A stretch of 64,000 nucleotides of DNA from Nephrocerus scutellatus (GCA_947095585.1 OX352763.1:103519908-103583907), one strand, 5' to 3'; shown: positions 20,571 through 30,645, counted from the first letter of the stretch. A program made the numbers and translations. Notes: generated by a model not told the origin, from the letters alone.

Positions 20571-21155
20571 CGCCTCTGAGCACGGTCGTGCTACTTGCCA
20601 GCGCACGCGTCCTGTTGTGTGATTGTGCGAAACAACCAACGGTTCGCGAGATCGGCCAAACAACAAGTGCAAAGTGCAGTGTGTGCGTCCGTGTGTCGCA
20701 TCATCAACTAATTATTTAGCTATAAGAATAACGGATTGTGAGTGTTTGTTTCTTTTGGTGATTTAACTCATTTTGTTGTGAAGGCATAACTCTGGCGACA
20801 ATTTGTGTTAATAATCCAATTTGAGACATACTCTTCTCAATTTGGTTAAAAGAAGCGGTAAGTTGTGTTTTGTGTAGTTATGTATAGTTTCAGAGTGGAT
20901 CTCAGGCAACATACGTGGGCTAAGAACGAATTTTTTCGCTGTATTTACAAATATAAATATCCACATTCCAGCAATTCTGGCACTAAGCGAAACTCAAGTG
21001 TTTGTGAATTCTGATACTTCAGATTTAAATCTGCCTGGGAATACCTTAAAGCGATTATTTTTCTCAAGACGCGGGCTCGCAATTTATGTCCGTAGTGATG
21101 TTGCGTTCAAACTTATGCCTCCAATGCGGAATTTAATTTCATATGGCTGAGAGTA

Positions 21156-21614
21156 ATGGTGCAGGGGCGCAACATCTACTACTTAGACAGAGCTTCAACT
21201 CTTCACGAGATTGATGCACTGTCTGACTCAATTGCAAGAATTGTCACAAATGATGAAAACACTGAAATCGTTATTGCGGGCGATTTCAATGTACACAATT
21301 CTGGGTGGTTTCGCCATTCTGGCCAGACAACACCCATAGGAAGCAACTCAACATCACTTCCTATGGGTGTTGTCTGGCCAGAATGGCGAAACCACCCAGA
21401 ATTGTGTACATTAAAATCGCTCGTTGACTTAAATCACCTTACTCAGCTTGTAAATGAGCCTACACGAATACCTGACATTGCAAATCATTCCGCTTACAAC
21501 CTTGACTTGTTCCTTACCTCTCGTACTGAGAAATACTCCGTCAATGTATTATCGCCTCTAGGCTCGTCAGACCATTGTGTTGTATCAGCTTATTTCTCGT
21601 TAGAGAGCAGTTAG
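21156..21614 (+). pseudogene. LINE endonuclease C-terminal half, copy 2
   Basis: Contains IVIAGDFNVHNSGWFRHSGQ (GDFN), LVNEPTRIPDIANHSAYNLD and SSDHCVVSAYF (SDH), the last two catalytic blocks of the apurinic-type endonuclease. A 64-bp inverted duplication (21280-21420) lies between them and still keeps the frame open. Upstream endonuclease parts (20882-21155) are in other frames. Confidence 0.85.
21280..21420. repeat. 64-bp inverted duplication (hairpin) within LINE copy 2
   Basis: Arm 21280-21343 and arm 21357-21420 are reverse complements with one mismatch, separated by a 13-base loop. Copy 1 of the LINE has only the left-arm sequence at this place, so the right arm is a new inverted copy. 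Confidence 0.9.
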
Positions 21615-22017
21615 AGAAAAAACTCCCCAAAAAACAGTGTCATCGAGCCAAAATTAAAACTTAATTCTTTATTTAGTTACTTTCAAATTTTGAATTTAAA
21701 TGTATTTAAAAGCCGTAAAAGGGTTAAATTATCTTTCTGTAAAACTACCTTACCTTCGGTCAACGATCGAAGAGCACCACTGTCGCGCCTGCAGAATTAA
21801 CTCTCGTTAGCTCAGTAAAGAGTGAGTGGTACGAAAGGTGCGAACACTTAAGAAGGAAATATTTTCTCTGCTTGAATAGTGGAAGAACTGTTGGTCTCGG
21901 ACAGTCTGCTGTTTGATCGTTGGCCCGAGGAGGTGTTGCACCGAAAGTAAGCATTGTAATAATTAATTCTGAATTTCAACTTATTTTTATTAATCTCAGA
22001 GCGGATATTTATTTTCG
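21610..22017 (-). mobile_element. LTR-like insertion in LINE copy 2
   Basis: About 408 bases without LINE similarity interrupt the endonuclease-RT linker and are flanked by GAGCA (21605-21609 and 22018-22022). The minus strand contains an AATAAAGAATTAAG signal, then TTTTAATTTTGGCTCGATG, resembling an LTR end followed by a primer-binding site. It could be a partial LTR element in reverse orientation. The ends are not clean TG..CA, so the class is uncertain. Confidence 0.45.
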
Positions 22018-23250
22018 GAGCACCTTGGGCTCAACGCAGAAAATCAGGCAGCGACAAACAGTATGGCAATACGAGAAAGCCAATTGGGACGGCCTTAACA
22101 ATTTCTTTGGGAGTTTTAACTGGTCGCTAGTGTTTCGCGATAGCAACGTGGATGCCGCCGCTGATGCAATCACAAACATCATAATTATTGGAATGAGAAA
22201 CCAAACCCAACCAAAGGATGATGGATGGTACGAATCGAGCTGTAAAGAGGCTTCTAGGATTAGAGAGGTATGCTTTCGGTCTTATAAAGCAAACCCGACC
22301 GAGGAAAACCGAAAAAAGTTCAAACGAGCAAGAAATGATTGCAATGCCCATCTTCGGCGAGTCAAATTCGCCTACGACCAAAAATTAAGGCAAAAAATAC
22401 TACAATGTCCCTAAGGTAGTAGAAATTTCTGAAAATTATCAAAAATACAACCTCGTCGTCGATTCCAACGCTCATTTATAATGACATTCCAGTTGTCAGC
22501 TCTATAGACATGGCCAATCTGTTTGCTGCGCATTTCGCAGCTAGCTCTACGCTTCCAGATTGTGAATTGCCGCCTCCAGCACCTCAGAGTATTGAACACT
22601 CTATGGGACAATATTTATTCGTACTCGTGCAGTTGCTAGAGTTTTAAATGATGTCAACATTCACAAATCCGCTGGGCCAGATGGTATTTCCCCATTAGTT
22701 CTGAAGAGGTGTTCTTCCAAGCTGGCATTACCATTGCGTACGCTTTTCTATCTATCTATCTATCCTATTCTTCTGGACTCTTCCCGAGAAGTTGGAAAAC
22801 AACCTTTGTCCAGTCCATACCCAAAAAAGGTGAGCCGTCGTCTCCTTCTTCGTACCGACCCATAGCACTTACATCCATTCTTTCCAAGGTCATGGAAACG
22901 CTGATCAATTATCAGCTTAAGAAATATCTTGAAACCAACGAAATCCTTAGTGACCGACAGTATGGATTTCATGGATAACGTTCTACTGGTGAGTTGATGG
23001 TATATCTCACCGAACAGTGGAACCGATCTTTGCATCATTTTGGAGAAAGCAAAGCTGTTGCACTCGATATTACTAAAGCATTTGACAGAGTTGACAGGAT
23101 TAGAAGCTATCTTTGGAGCGCTCAATTGAAGTTGTTTTGGACGGATTCAAGTCTGAAATACACCACATAAATGCTGGCGTTACCCAGGGCTCTGTTCTGT
23201 CCCCGACACTCTTTCTCATTTTTCTTAATGATCTCTTATCTGTGTTTTAA
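22018..23250 (+). pseudogene. LINE linker and partial RT, copy 2
   Basis: Linker LGSTQKIRQRQTVWQYEKAN and KRARNDCNAHLRRVKF, then lesions at 22412 and 22430. The RT start is HKSAGPDGIS-like (about 22665), SGLFPRSWKTTFVQSIPKKG, YRPIALTSILSKVMETLINY, a TAA at 22975, and KAVALDITKAFDRV near 23080. About 90 bases are missing before the block with NAGVTQGSVLSPTLFLIF, and the copy ends near 23250. Confidence 0.85.
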
Positions 23251-23789
23251 ATATATATAAATAATGTATGTTAAACGAAGCATTCATTTAATTAAGTTAA
23301 AGTTATTAATAATAATTTCTATTTATTACATCTATATCGATTCATAATGTTATTAATTCGATTGTTTTGCTAAAAACGTCAACAACGGTGGAACAGTCTT
23401 AAGTTTCGTATTTTTATATTTACACTTTATACTAAATATCGTAATTATTGGATTAATTTAATTAAATTAGATGTACCAGACAAGGATGGAATCGCATTGA
23501 TTGATATCACATTGCTGGTGTACGCAATAATACATTGTGAGGAAAAATTCTGTCACACAAAATTTTCCCACACGACTGGGAGTTACATTTATTTTCTTTA
23601 TTTTATAATCACAATGAAATTGATGAACAATAAAATTTAAGAGAACATTTCAAAACAAATAGAATTTCATTTCTCTTAGCCTCCCAACTCTCACAAATAG
23701 AGCGAGAGCAATTTGATTTCGCCGTTTTTAGATTTCCCTTCGTTTTGGAAACTTTCAAACATCCACACAGAAACTCTTAATGTACGAAA
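23251..23789. other. AT-rich stretch, no gene recognised
   Basis: Several short open frames but no motif I recognise. One frame near 23475-23590 reads VPDKDGIALIDITLLVYAII. The region contains AATAAA words and could be untranslated sequence of the element that follows. Confidence 0.4.
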
Positions 23790-24640
23790 CTTACATTAAG
23801 AAGGGGGGGGGAGAAAGAGACGGAGAACCACCGACGCTGCACTCGCATGGGAGAGCAGAATACTGAGGAGGAGTCATGACTAAGTCACAGAAATCGGCAA
23901 ACCATAGAGATGGTGGCAAATGCAAACAACCACCACCACCCCAGTGTGAGAACGAGCAGATCACCACACACACAGCCGATAGGGTTCACCGAAAATCAAC
24001 CTATCAGGATCGAACGCTGATAAAAAACCACCAACAACAAAAGAGCGACATACCGAACAGCGCAATAATAGACGAGCCGAGCAACACCAACCAAACGAGC
24101 ATGCCTATTGCAACACACCAACAACAACCCGAAATATGCAGCCAAACAACACCAAGATCATAGAAGCCGAGCAACACCAACCGAACGAGATTACCTATTG
24201 CAACACCCGAAAAGTACCAACAACAGAAGAGCGATATACCGAACAACACAGCAACAACAACCCGAAAACGCTACCGAACAACAACAAAACCCACGCACAG
24301 AATTGAGCCACGAACAACAACAAAACCCACGCACAGAACTGAGCCACGAACAACAACAAAACCCACACACAGAGCTGAGCCAAGCAACGCAACCCAAATG
24401 AATTTACATATTGCAAACAAATTTTCGCACCAAGACACAACAACAACAAACAACACGATGAGCAGAACAACAGTACACTGACAAACAAAGCAAAACCCAA
24501 ATTATGCTTTGATTTCTGCAACGCAGGAATACAACAACAACAGGTACAGAGCTGGACAAAACAACACAAAAATCGAATGATTTAACGGAACAACAAAACA
24601 CAATGAGCATAGCAACAACGGGATCTCGGACTGACCGTGG
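23790..24640 (+). repeat. CAACAA-rich low-complexity tract with short tandem units
   Basis: Begins with a G run (23802-23812) and continues as A/C-rich sequence dominated by CAACAA and CCGAACAAC. At about 24302-24376 a unit of roughly 34 bases (GAGCCACGAACAACAACAAA plus ACCCACGCACAGA) is repeated. The plus frame 23876-24163 is Gln/Asn/Thr-rich, and the minus frames are Cys/Val/Phe-rich mirror images. I regard both as products of the repeat rather than genes. Confidence 0.65.
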
Positions 24641-24707
24641 GAACCAAATAACATCGATCGTCCCACGGTTCAGAGATAACAGGACCTTTCCAACCGATTC
24701 AAAAACA

Positions 24708-24718
24708 TATAAAAGGCA
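24708..24718 (+). promoter_or_regulatory. TATA box
   Basis: TATAAAAGGC, a strong consensus TATA sequence, lies about 80 bases before the minisatellite. It fits a retrotransposon promoter. Confidence 0.5.
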
Positions 24719-24784
24719 GGAAATTCCGACAACCAGCCTTCTTTCCTTCCCTGTGATTCCTAGTACTAGCAACTCGCTTAGTAA

Positions 24785-25425
24785 TTCCTCGCATTAATGG
24801 TTCAAGAGAGATATCCTTACCATTACGTCCAAACGCTTCACGCCAGACTCAGTAGTTCCTCGCATTAATGGTTCAAGAGAGATATCCTTACCATTACGTC
24901 CAAACGCTTCACGCCAGACTCAGTAGTTCCTCGCATTAATGGTTCAAGAGAGATATCCTTACCATTACGTCCACACGCTTAACGCTAGAAATTCGTCGCA
25001 TTAATGGTTCAAGAGAGATATCCTTACCATTACGTCCACACGCTTAACGCTAGAAATTCATCGCATTAATGGTTCAAGAGAGATATCCTTACCATTACGT
25101 CCACACGCTTAACGCTAGAAATTCGTCGGTTCAAGAGAGATATCCTTACCATTACGTCCACACGCTTAGCGCTAGAAATTCATCGCATTAATGGTTCAAG
25201 AGAGATATCCTTACCATTACGTCCACACGCTTAACGCTAGAAATTCGTCGGTTCAAGAGAGATATCCTTACCATTACGTCCACACGCTTAACGCTAGAAA
25301 TTCATCGCATTAATGGTTCAAGAGAGACATCCTTACCATTACGTCCACACGCTTAACGCTAGAAATTCGTCGCATTAATGGTTCGAGAGGGATATCCTTA
25401 CCATTGTGCCCACGTTTAACGCCAA
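24785..25425. repeat. Minisatellite with 57/65/71-bp units
   Basis: Ten units contain TTCAAGAGAGATATCCTTACC. Unit starts are at 24801, 24872, 24943, 25008, 25073, 25130, 25195, 25252, 25317 and 25382, giving spacings of 71, 71, 65, 65, 57, 65, 57, 65 and 65. Length differences come from the linker: 71-bp units carry CGCCAGACTCAGTAG, 65-bp units carry CGCTAGAAATTC, and 57-bp units also lose CATTAATG. The last unit is diverged. Confidence 0.92.
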
Positions 25426-25929
25426 ACCTAAGCAAACATTGATGCTACAGCCAAAGGGGTACAAAGGCCCCACCGCTAGTACAACGACACCGCGCTCGCC
25501 ATCCACATAGTCAACACCAACGCCCCCGGTACTACGCTTCGCCAGCATATATACACCGCCGCCGAGGATACGACCGGATATCATAAACATTACACTTGAA
25601 TTTACACAAATAAATAATTGTTAACTGAAAGAAGAGAATAAAAGATCGAATTCCATTCCCCAAACAAATAAATTCTTTTTATTGTAACGACCCTATAAAC
25701 AAAGAACCCTGGTCACACTGAGTTTTACCCCGGCTGGAAAACCTCGTTACAACATAAAGATTAATTTAACCACATTCCCAAAAAAAAAAAATATGTAAAC
25801 AGAAATTTAGTGCAGGACATGATTAATTCCGGCGTAGGAGAAGTATATATACATATATCAAATTTTTTTTTGCATAGGATGTTCTGATGTACTGAAAAAG
25901 CAAATTAAAAAATATTAAGTTTGTTTATA

Positions 25930-26066
25930 AGACAGCCGTCGACGATAACAATGCCTCAACCGGTGCTGCAGCTACGATTGAGCCTTACAAATACCTCCTA
26001 CAAGATCTTTATGACCAAGAATCTTCGTATGAGGCATGTAATCATGCAACGATAGCCTTAGGCTCG
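25930..26066 (+). pseudogene. Harbinger accessory (Myb/MADF-like) protein fragment
   Basis: One frame reads VYKTAVDDNNASTGAAATIE then PYKYLLQDLYDQESSYEAC. The DD..A.TG.....PY...L...Y pattern is what follows the Myb/SANT-like domain in Harbinger second-ORF proteins. The fragment is short and the DNA-binding helices are missing, so the call rests largely on its position next to a HARBI1 remnant. Confidence 0.5.
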
Positions 26067-26093
26067 TAAGTACACCTCTTATTAATTTTATTG

Positions 26094-26740
26094 TTACAAC
26101 AAATTATTTTCGATTAACTCATTTAGGAGTTCTTGTCTTCTGTCTGCTGAAACATTTCCAGGAGGATTTTTTTGATGTGGTTGATTATTAGTGACGTCGA
26201 ACCAATTGTCGTTTTTGTTTACGCAAATATTGTGTAGCACGCAGCAAGCAATCACAATACTCTTCACCGTTCCCAACTGCAGGTACTCAGTAAAATGCAT
26301 CAGACTGCATTTCCCGATAAATTTCCCGTGTCATTATACGGTGCAGCCAACGAACTTTTTAATGGAATCACCTAATAGTATTGTCTCTCTCTCTTAAAAT
26401 CTATTGCTCATCCGCAAGCCAAAATAATGGGGCTCGTCGCAAAACTTTGGCATCTTGTATAGAACCAGTTCCCCACAGTACAAATCGATGAATCGTTTTG
26501 TGGAATCCACCACTGCCTGCAATAATATCCTTTGCGATTCTAATATGCAACTGGATTGGTTAGTGGCTTTTTAATTCTAATAAGGCTTCAATCTACTCCA
26601 GGTATCCCTGCCAGCGAGCAAATTGAAGCGGTGTTTTGTGCGATTCTCTCAGTTGAACATGGCCAAATTATATACTTGTTTGAAATGCTAACCAGCCAAG
26701 ATGCAACCCTGTTCACGACTTTCCAGGACGTTACTTAGTT
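26094..26740 (-). pseudogene. HARBI1-type transposase remnant
   Basis: Reading from 26740 down: ISNKYIIWPCSTERI, ICSLAGIPGVD, a stop, then IRIKKPLTNP (the region of the first catalytic D is altered here). Next come IIAGSGGFHKTIHRFV, GSIQDAKVLRRAPLF, several stops (26390-26350), IMTREIYREMQSD, and VKSIVIACCVLHNICVNKND near the end. The VLHNIC block is typical of the HARBI1 C-terminus. The segment holding the second catalytic aspartate is deleted. Confidence 0.78.
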
Positions 26741-26743
26741 TAT

Positions 26744-26886
26744 GCCCATCATGGCACATGATGACTTGGGACATGGTGGTCTTGATAGAACGATAAATTA
26801 TATAAAGAAATATTTTTGATTCGACTCTATGAAACATGTAATCCGAAAGTATTTAGCCAGTGGGGTAGAGTCTTTCTTTATGTCCT
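26744..26886 (+). pseudogene. gypsy integrase zinc-binding domain fragment
   Basis: PIMAHDDLGHGGLDRTINYI and KKYF, a TGA in place of the expected tryptophan, then FDSMKHVIRKYLASGVESFF and MSC. The H..GH..G..T...I...F pattern followed by the C..C pair is the HHCC domain of a Ty3/gypsy integrase (the first cysteine of the pair is changed to S). Coding continues at 29098 after a LINE insertion. Confidence 0.78.
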
Positions 26887-27312
26887 GTAACCCCTTGTGG
26901 GTCCTAGGGCCTCTACTACGCCTACGCGCCATCGCGTGCGGTTCCTGGCAATAAGCTTCAGCTCTCTCCAACTCTTCCCCAATTGCCGTGCCTCCTCTTC
27001 AACTGTTCTGCGCCATGTATTTCTCGGACGACCCGTTCTTCTACCATCCTGAGATAACGGGTTCCATTGCATTGCGTAGTTTACTATGGAACTGTCGCCT
27101 TTTCGGAGTGTATGACCAATCCACTGCCACTTCTGTCGTTGGATGGTTGTGCCTATTGGTTCCTGACCCGTTCTCTGGTAAAGATGTTCGTTTGAGATAC
27201 GATTAGGCCAGAAAACCCTTAAGATGTTCCGTAGGCACCTATTTACGAATGTTTGTAATCTTTTTGTGATAGTAGCGGTCACCTTCCAAGTGCTGCACCC
27301 ATACAACAGCAC
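26878..27312 (-). pseudogene. LINE C-terminal region (minus strand)
   Basis: 144 open codons with LLYGCSTWKVTATITKRLQ, NRCLRNILRVFWPNRISNE and RTGRPRNTWRRTVEEEARQL, the conserved tail of this LINE group. A frame change near 27330 separates it from the RT. Its last codons run into gypsy sequence. Confidence 0.88.
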
Positions 27313-29097
27313 AGATTCAACATTTGAGCGGAACAGTCACAGCTTGGTGTTTAAGCTGATCGCACTGCTTCGCCATATCATGGACATCATTCCAAACACC
27401 GATTTTGCTTTGCCGCTTCGGTTGACAATGTCCTGTTCGGTTCCACCTTCGGTCGAGACAATACTCCCAAGATATTGGAAACTCTCTACTCTCTCTACCG
27501 GCTGTCCAGCAATGTTAACATGAGTAAGTGAGTTAGTGCCGAGTTTGATGATTTTGGTTTTGGCAGAATTAATCTTCAAACCCGCAACATTTGCCTCCCT
27601 CTCCACATTTGTTGTCATTTGGTGCAGCTCCATAATTCTGTGTGAGAGTAAACAAACTTCGTCAGCGTAATCCAGATGTTTGAGTTGAGATGTAAGAGTC
27701 CAACGAATTCCTCCGTTTCCAGTAGATAAAGCTGCGCGAAGTACATCGCTAATCACCAACAAAAAAAGTATCGGCGATTGAATGCAACCTTGTCGTACCC
27801 CACTTAGGATCTCGAATTCCTCAGACAGCTTTCCTCTATGTAGCACATGACATCTAGAGCCATCATAGGTTGCTTTAATAATAGCTATTAGTTTATCGGG
27901 TATACCTCTCCTGCGCAAGGCGAGCCAGATAAACTGTCTGTTGACACTGTCAAACGCCTTCTCAAAATCGATGAACAGTAGGTGCAGTGGTGACCGGAAT
28001 TCAACGCACTGTTCAATAATGATCCGCAGGGTGTTTATGTGGTCTACACAGGAGGATCCAGTGCGGAAACCTGCTTGTTCGGCATCGAGTGTATCTTCCA
28101 GATGTTCCTTAATACGCTCAAGTACTACTTTGGCTATTATTTTTGCAACTGCAGGGAGAACGCAAATGCCTCTCCAGTTTTCGCACTCCATAAGACTACA
28201 TTTTTTAGGAAGCTTGACAATCATTCCCTTCTTTTACTCGTCGGGGAATCTTTCTACCTCCCAAGCTCTCTGTACAAGAGGATATAAAAGCTCTGCTGAT
28301 GTCGTTGGAGCTGCACGCAGAAGCTCTGCGGGTATACCATCTAGTCCTACCGACTTGTTGTTCTTTAGTGCGTTAATCGCGGTAGCGATCTCGTCTTTAC
28401 TAGGAGTTGAGGTGCGAATTTGGGAAATTGTTACTTCCGGCAGCTCCGTTTGATTAAGGTGCATATCGTTAGCAAATACACGGTTAAGGACCGTAGAGAA
28501 ATGCTCCTTCCATCGCTTGAGCTGATCCTCATCTGAAACGAGTACGGCACCATCTAGGCCTTTCACCGGATGTAGGCTAGAGCGGTGACCACCCGTCAGC
28601 TCTTTGGTGATTCTGTAAACGGTTCTGCTATCGCATCTGCTCACTGCTTCCTCTGCTTCTGAGGCCAGGTTGTTAATATAGTTACGCTTGTCACGTCTTA
28701 CACTACGCTGCACTTCTCTCATTTTTCTTCGATACATGGACTCTAGAGCTCGCTCCTCGCTGCTGCTGGGATATCTACAATACGAGCTTTAAGTAGCTTA
28801 CGTTCTTCAATCCGCCTCCAGGTATCTTCGGTAAGCCACGTGCTGTGCCTTGCCTGGCTTCTACCAACAATACTTTCCGCTCCAGATGTGAAAACATTTT
28901 TCACAGCCTTCCAATGCTCCTGGATGGTTGCCGGCAGTGAGCTGCTGATTGCTTCCTGTCCTTGCGATAAATGATCCCTTAATTGCTGGCGTACTGAGGG
29001 GATCTTTAGCCGGTCGATGTTATACCTAGGCATTCGGATGATATTGCGGATTCTATGAACTGATGCAGTACGTAACTGGAGTGTAGTGTGTAGAGTG
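26888..29097 (-). mobile_element. RTE/Proto2-like LINE, 5'-truncated, inserted in gypsy integrase
   Basis: Minus-strand non-LTR retrotransposon of the common insect type whose C-terminal region carries RGRPRNTWRR-like sequence. It starts (5' truncated) near 29097 and ends with GGACCCACAAGGGGTTACAG near 26888. The flanks CTGTA and TTGTA may be a diverged target duplication. The surrounding gypsy integrase continues in the opposite orientation on both sides. Confidence 0.85.
27337..29060 (-). pseudogene. LINE linker and reverse transcriptase (minus strand)
   Basis: From 29060 down, the linker region (STWLTEDTWRRIEERKLLKA) breaks frame near 28740. It continues with MYRRKMREVQRSVRRDKRN and ALKNNKSVGLDGIPAELLR, stops at 28234, and the RT follows at 28224-27337: ENWRGICVLPAVAKIIAKVV, EQAGFRTGSSCVDHINTLR, LFIDFEKAFDSVNRQFIWLA, SGVRQGCIQSPILFLLVISD and HLDYADEVCLLSH. 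The catalytic box is YADE instead of YADD, a loss of the second aspartate. Otherwise the RT core is open over 295 codons. Confidence 0.88.
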
Positions 29098-29678
29098 CTT
29101 GTACAATAAACGAGGAAAGGATGAAACAAATTATAACTTGCATGTATGTAGTTGAAAGAGTTCCAATTCCATTTCACACTGTGCACCTAGACCACGTGGG
29201 GCCATTTCCTAAGAGTAAAAGTGAAAATAGTCATGTCATCGGGTTAATATGCTCATTTACTAAGTTTTTAATAATTAAACCAGTGCGAAGTACAAAAACC
29301 AAGTTTGTTATAAAATGAATGGACGAGGCCACACAATATTTTGGAATGCTTACTAGAATTTTAAAATTATTGTCAACAGAATTCAATTCAACATGTAGCA
29401 ACAGCAGTGAAAACGCTAAGAGGAAATGGACAAATCGAAACATACTTCCGAACCATTACTCCATCAATTGCTTCCATGTCAACTGATTCACAAGGAAAGG
29501 ATTGGGACAAGAATATTAAAGCAATTCAATGGGGAATAAATAGTTTAAAACATTCAGTGACGGGTGAGTCTCCACAGAAGTTATTGATGGGATACTCTCC
29601 CAAAAATATTTTAAAAAACAAACTTTTACCGGCATTACAAGTAGAATTTAATTCGGAGCTGAATGAGAATGAAGAGGA
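29098..29678 (+). pseudogene. gypsy integrase core
   Basis: Continuation of the integrase begun at 26744. Visible: YNKRGKDETNYNLH, a frame change near 29148, VPIPFHTVHLDHVGPFPKSK (first catalytic D), FTKFLIIKPVRSTKTKFVIK, a TGA at 29316, and RGNGQIETYFRTITPSIASM (contains the conserved E). The loop carrying the second catalytic D is degraded. The region TGESPQKLLMGYSPKN follows, then the frame runs into an LTR fragment at 29679. Confidence 0.82.
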
Positions 29679-29774
29679 TGGTAATCGTTCAACTAGTAAC
29701 ACCAGTAATCAAGTAACTTATAAAGTAATAAAGTAATTTATTTAAGACTTGTGATTGTGTTATTCCTCACAACA
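29679..29774 (+). repeat. Partial 5' LTR of gypsy element 3
   Basis: TGGTAATCGTTCAACTAG to CTCACAACA matches the last 95 or so bases of the LTR at 36122-36332 with few differences. It is truncated at its 5' side, where it joins the integrase fragment. An AATAAAG signal is present in both copies. Confidence 0.78.
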
Positions 29775-29780
29775 TAATAT

Positions 29781-29792
29781 TGGCGACGAGGA
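29781..29792 (+). promoter_or_regulatory. Primer-binding site of gypsy element 3
   Basis: TGGCGACGAGGA lies six bases after the LTR end, the usual position and sequence for a gypsy-type priming site. Confidence 0.65.
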
Positions 29793-29894
29793 AATTAAAT
29801 AAGTTCTAATTAAAATAATTAATAAACATTAATTGGTGCATTTTGCGACAAAATAAAATTTATGTGAATACGGGACAAATTGTGTGTGCACGTG

Positions 29895-30640
29895 TTTTTG
29901 AGCATGGCATCAATTAGGAACATGGAACACTTCGAAGTTAAAAAATGCTATTTTCCATCCGGAAGTCTCGACCGCATGCATCGCGATCGAATCGTTTGTG
30001 GAATCCGCAATTCGGCTTAGCAACAACAATTCCTAACTGATAAGACCTTGACTTTAGAGAACGTTTGTGAAAACGCTGTCGCTGCTGAAACCGATGCTCA
30101 TCAGCAGTCCGGCCAACTGAAAAGTATTCAACAATCGCGTCAGACATTTAATACCGCTCCTGCCCAGTCCACGAGGGTCAGTTACCATGAACAAAACCGT
30201 CAACCATGTGTTTCCCTATAATGTGAAAACTGCGGGGACAACCATTTGCGATCAACCTGCAAATATCGAAGCAGCACTTGTGCATTCGGCGGACTCATCG
30301 GTCATCTACAGCGAGTTTGTCGTTTTTGTCCGGCCAACAGTAATCGAAAAAAAAAAATAACTCCAAGAAGTGTAAGCGATACACAAACTCCGTCAAGCAG
30401 ATCTCCATGTCAATGGAGATGAGAACGGACACAACCATCATGATAAAGAAAGTACCTTGCCGATTTGAAGTAGACTCGGAATCCAGATACACAATTATAT
30501 CGGATCCGACCGTGTTAACGCCAACGTCCAAATTATATCATCATCCGAACTACTTCGTCTTGATCGCCAATCGTTCTTTAAAATAATTAAAAAATTCGTA
30601 TATTCACCTACCATTCCATTACCAGCCTGCGAACATACTC
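29895..30640 (+). pseudogene. gypsy element 3 gag and protease start
   Basis: MASIRNMEHFEVKKCYFPSG then SLDRMHRDRIVCGIRNSA (capsid end; the middle is deleted), a stop at 30018, FLTDKTLTLENVCENAVAAE, and two zinc knuckles: CENCGDNHLRSTCKY and a second beginning CAFGGLIGHLQRVCR with one ligand changed. A protease-like stretch (CRFEVDSESRYTIIS) lies at about 30460-30510, where the active-site DTG is altered to DSE. The gene is cut by the BEL LTR at about 30646. Confidence 0.78.
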
Positions 30641-30645
30641 ATTTC

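Larger units (their letters stand above)
20600..23250 (+). mobile_element. Jockey-like LINE, copy 2, 3'-truncated
   Basis: Same family as the 16.15 kb copy. It carries the shared 5' block (ATAACGGATTGTGAGTG at about 20728), endonuclease (to 21614), an LTR-like insertion (21610-22017), the linker and part of the RT, stopping after SPTLFLIFLNDLLSV near 23250. It keeps the SDH endonuclease motif lost from copy 1 but has a large gap in the RT after KAFDRV and no FADD box. Confidence 0.85.
24641..25755 (+). other. Possible long LTR with promoter, minisatellite and poly(A) signals
   Basis: The order resembles a retrotransposon LTR: a TATA box at 24708, a transcribed region containing the minisatellite, AATAAA-type signals (about 25610 and 25665), then GTAACGACC and an end near CGTTACAACA (25755). 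No second copy or primer-binding site is present to confirm it. The downstream 60 bases are AT-rich without a PBS that I recognise. Confidence 0.35.
25925..26740. mobile_element. Second PIF/Harbinger remnant with convergent genes
   Basis: A short plus-strand segment resembling the Harbinger Myb/MADF accessory gene (25930-26066) points toward a minus-strand HARBI1 transposase remnant (26740-26094). The tail-to-tail order is the arrangement often seen in insect Harbinger elements. No terminal repeats are visible. Confidence 0.65.

Noticed and set aside
23791..23973. Minus-strand proline-rich frame next to a G run
   Set aside because: Low-complexity by-product of the same A/C/G-rich tract; no homology recognised.
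24191..24772. Minus-strand Cys/Val/Phe-rich open frames
   Set aside because: They mirror the CAACAA-rich low-complexity tract; no conserved motif, and overlapping frames in several phases are equally open.
24785..25425. CRISPR-like array
   Set aside because: Units are repeated throughout with no unique spacers, in eukaryotic transposon-rich DNA; it is a minisatellite.
27337..28737. Host gene of the type often auto-named craniofacial development protein 2-like
   Set aside because: It is LINE linker and RT sequence; such names in databases come from LINE ORF2 pieces.
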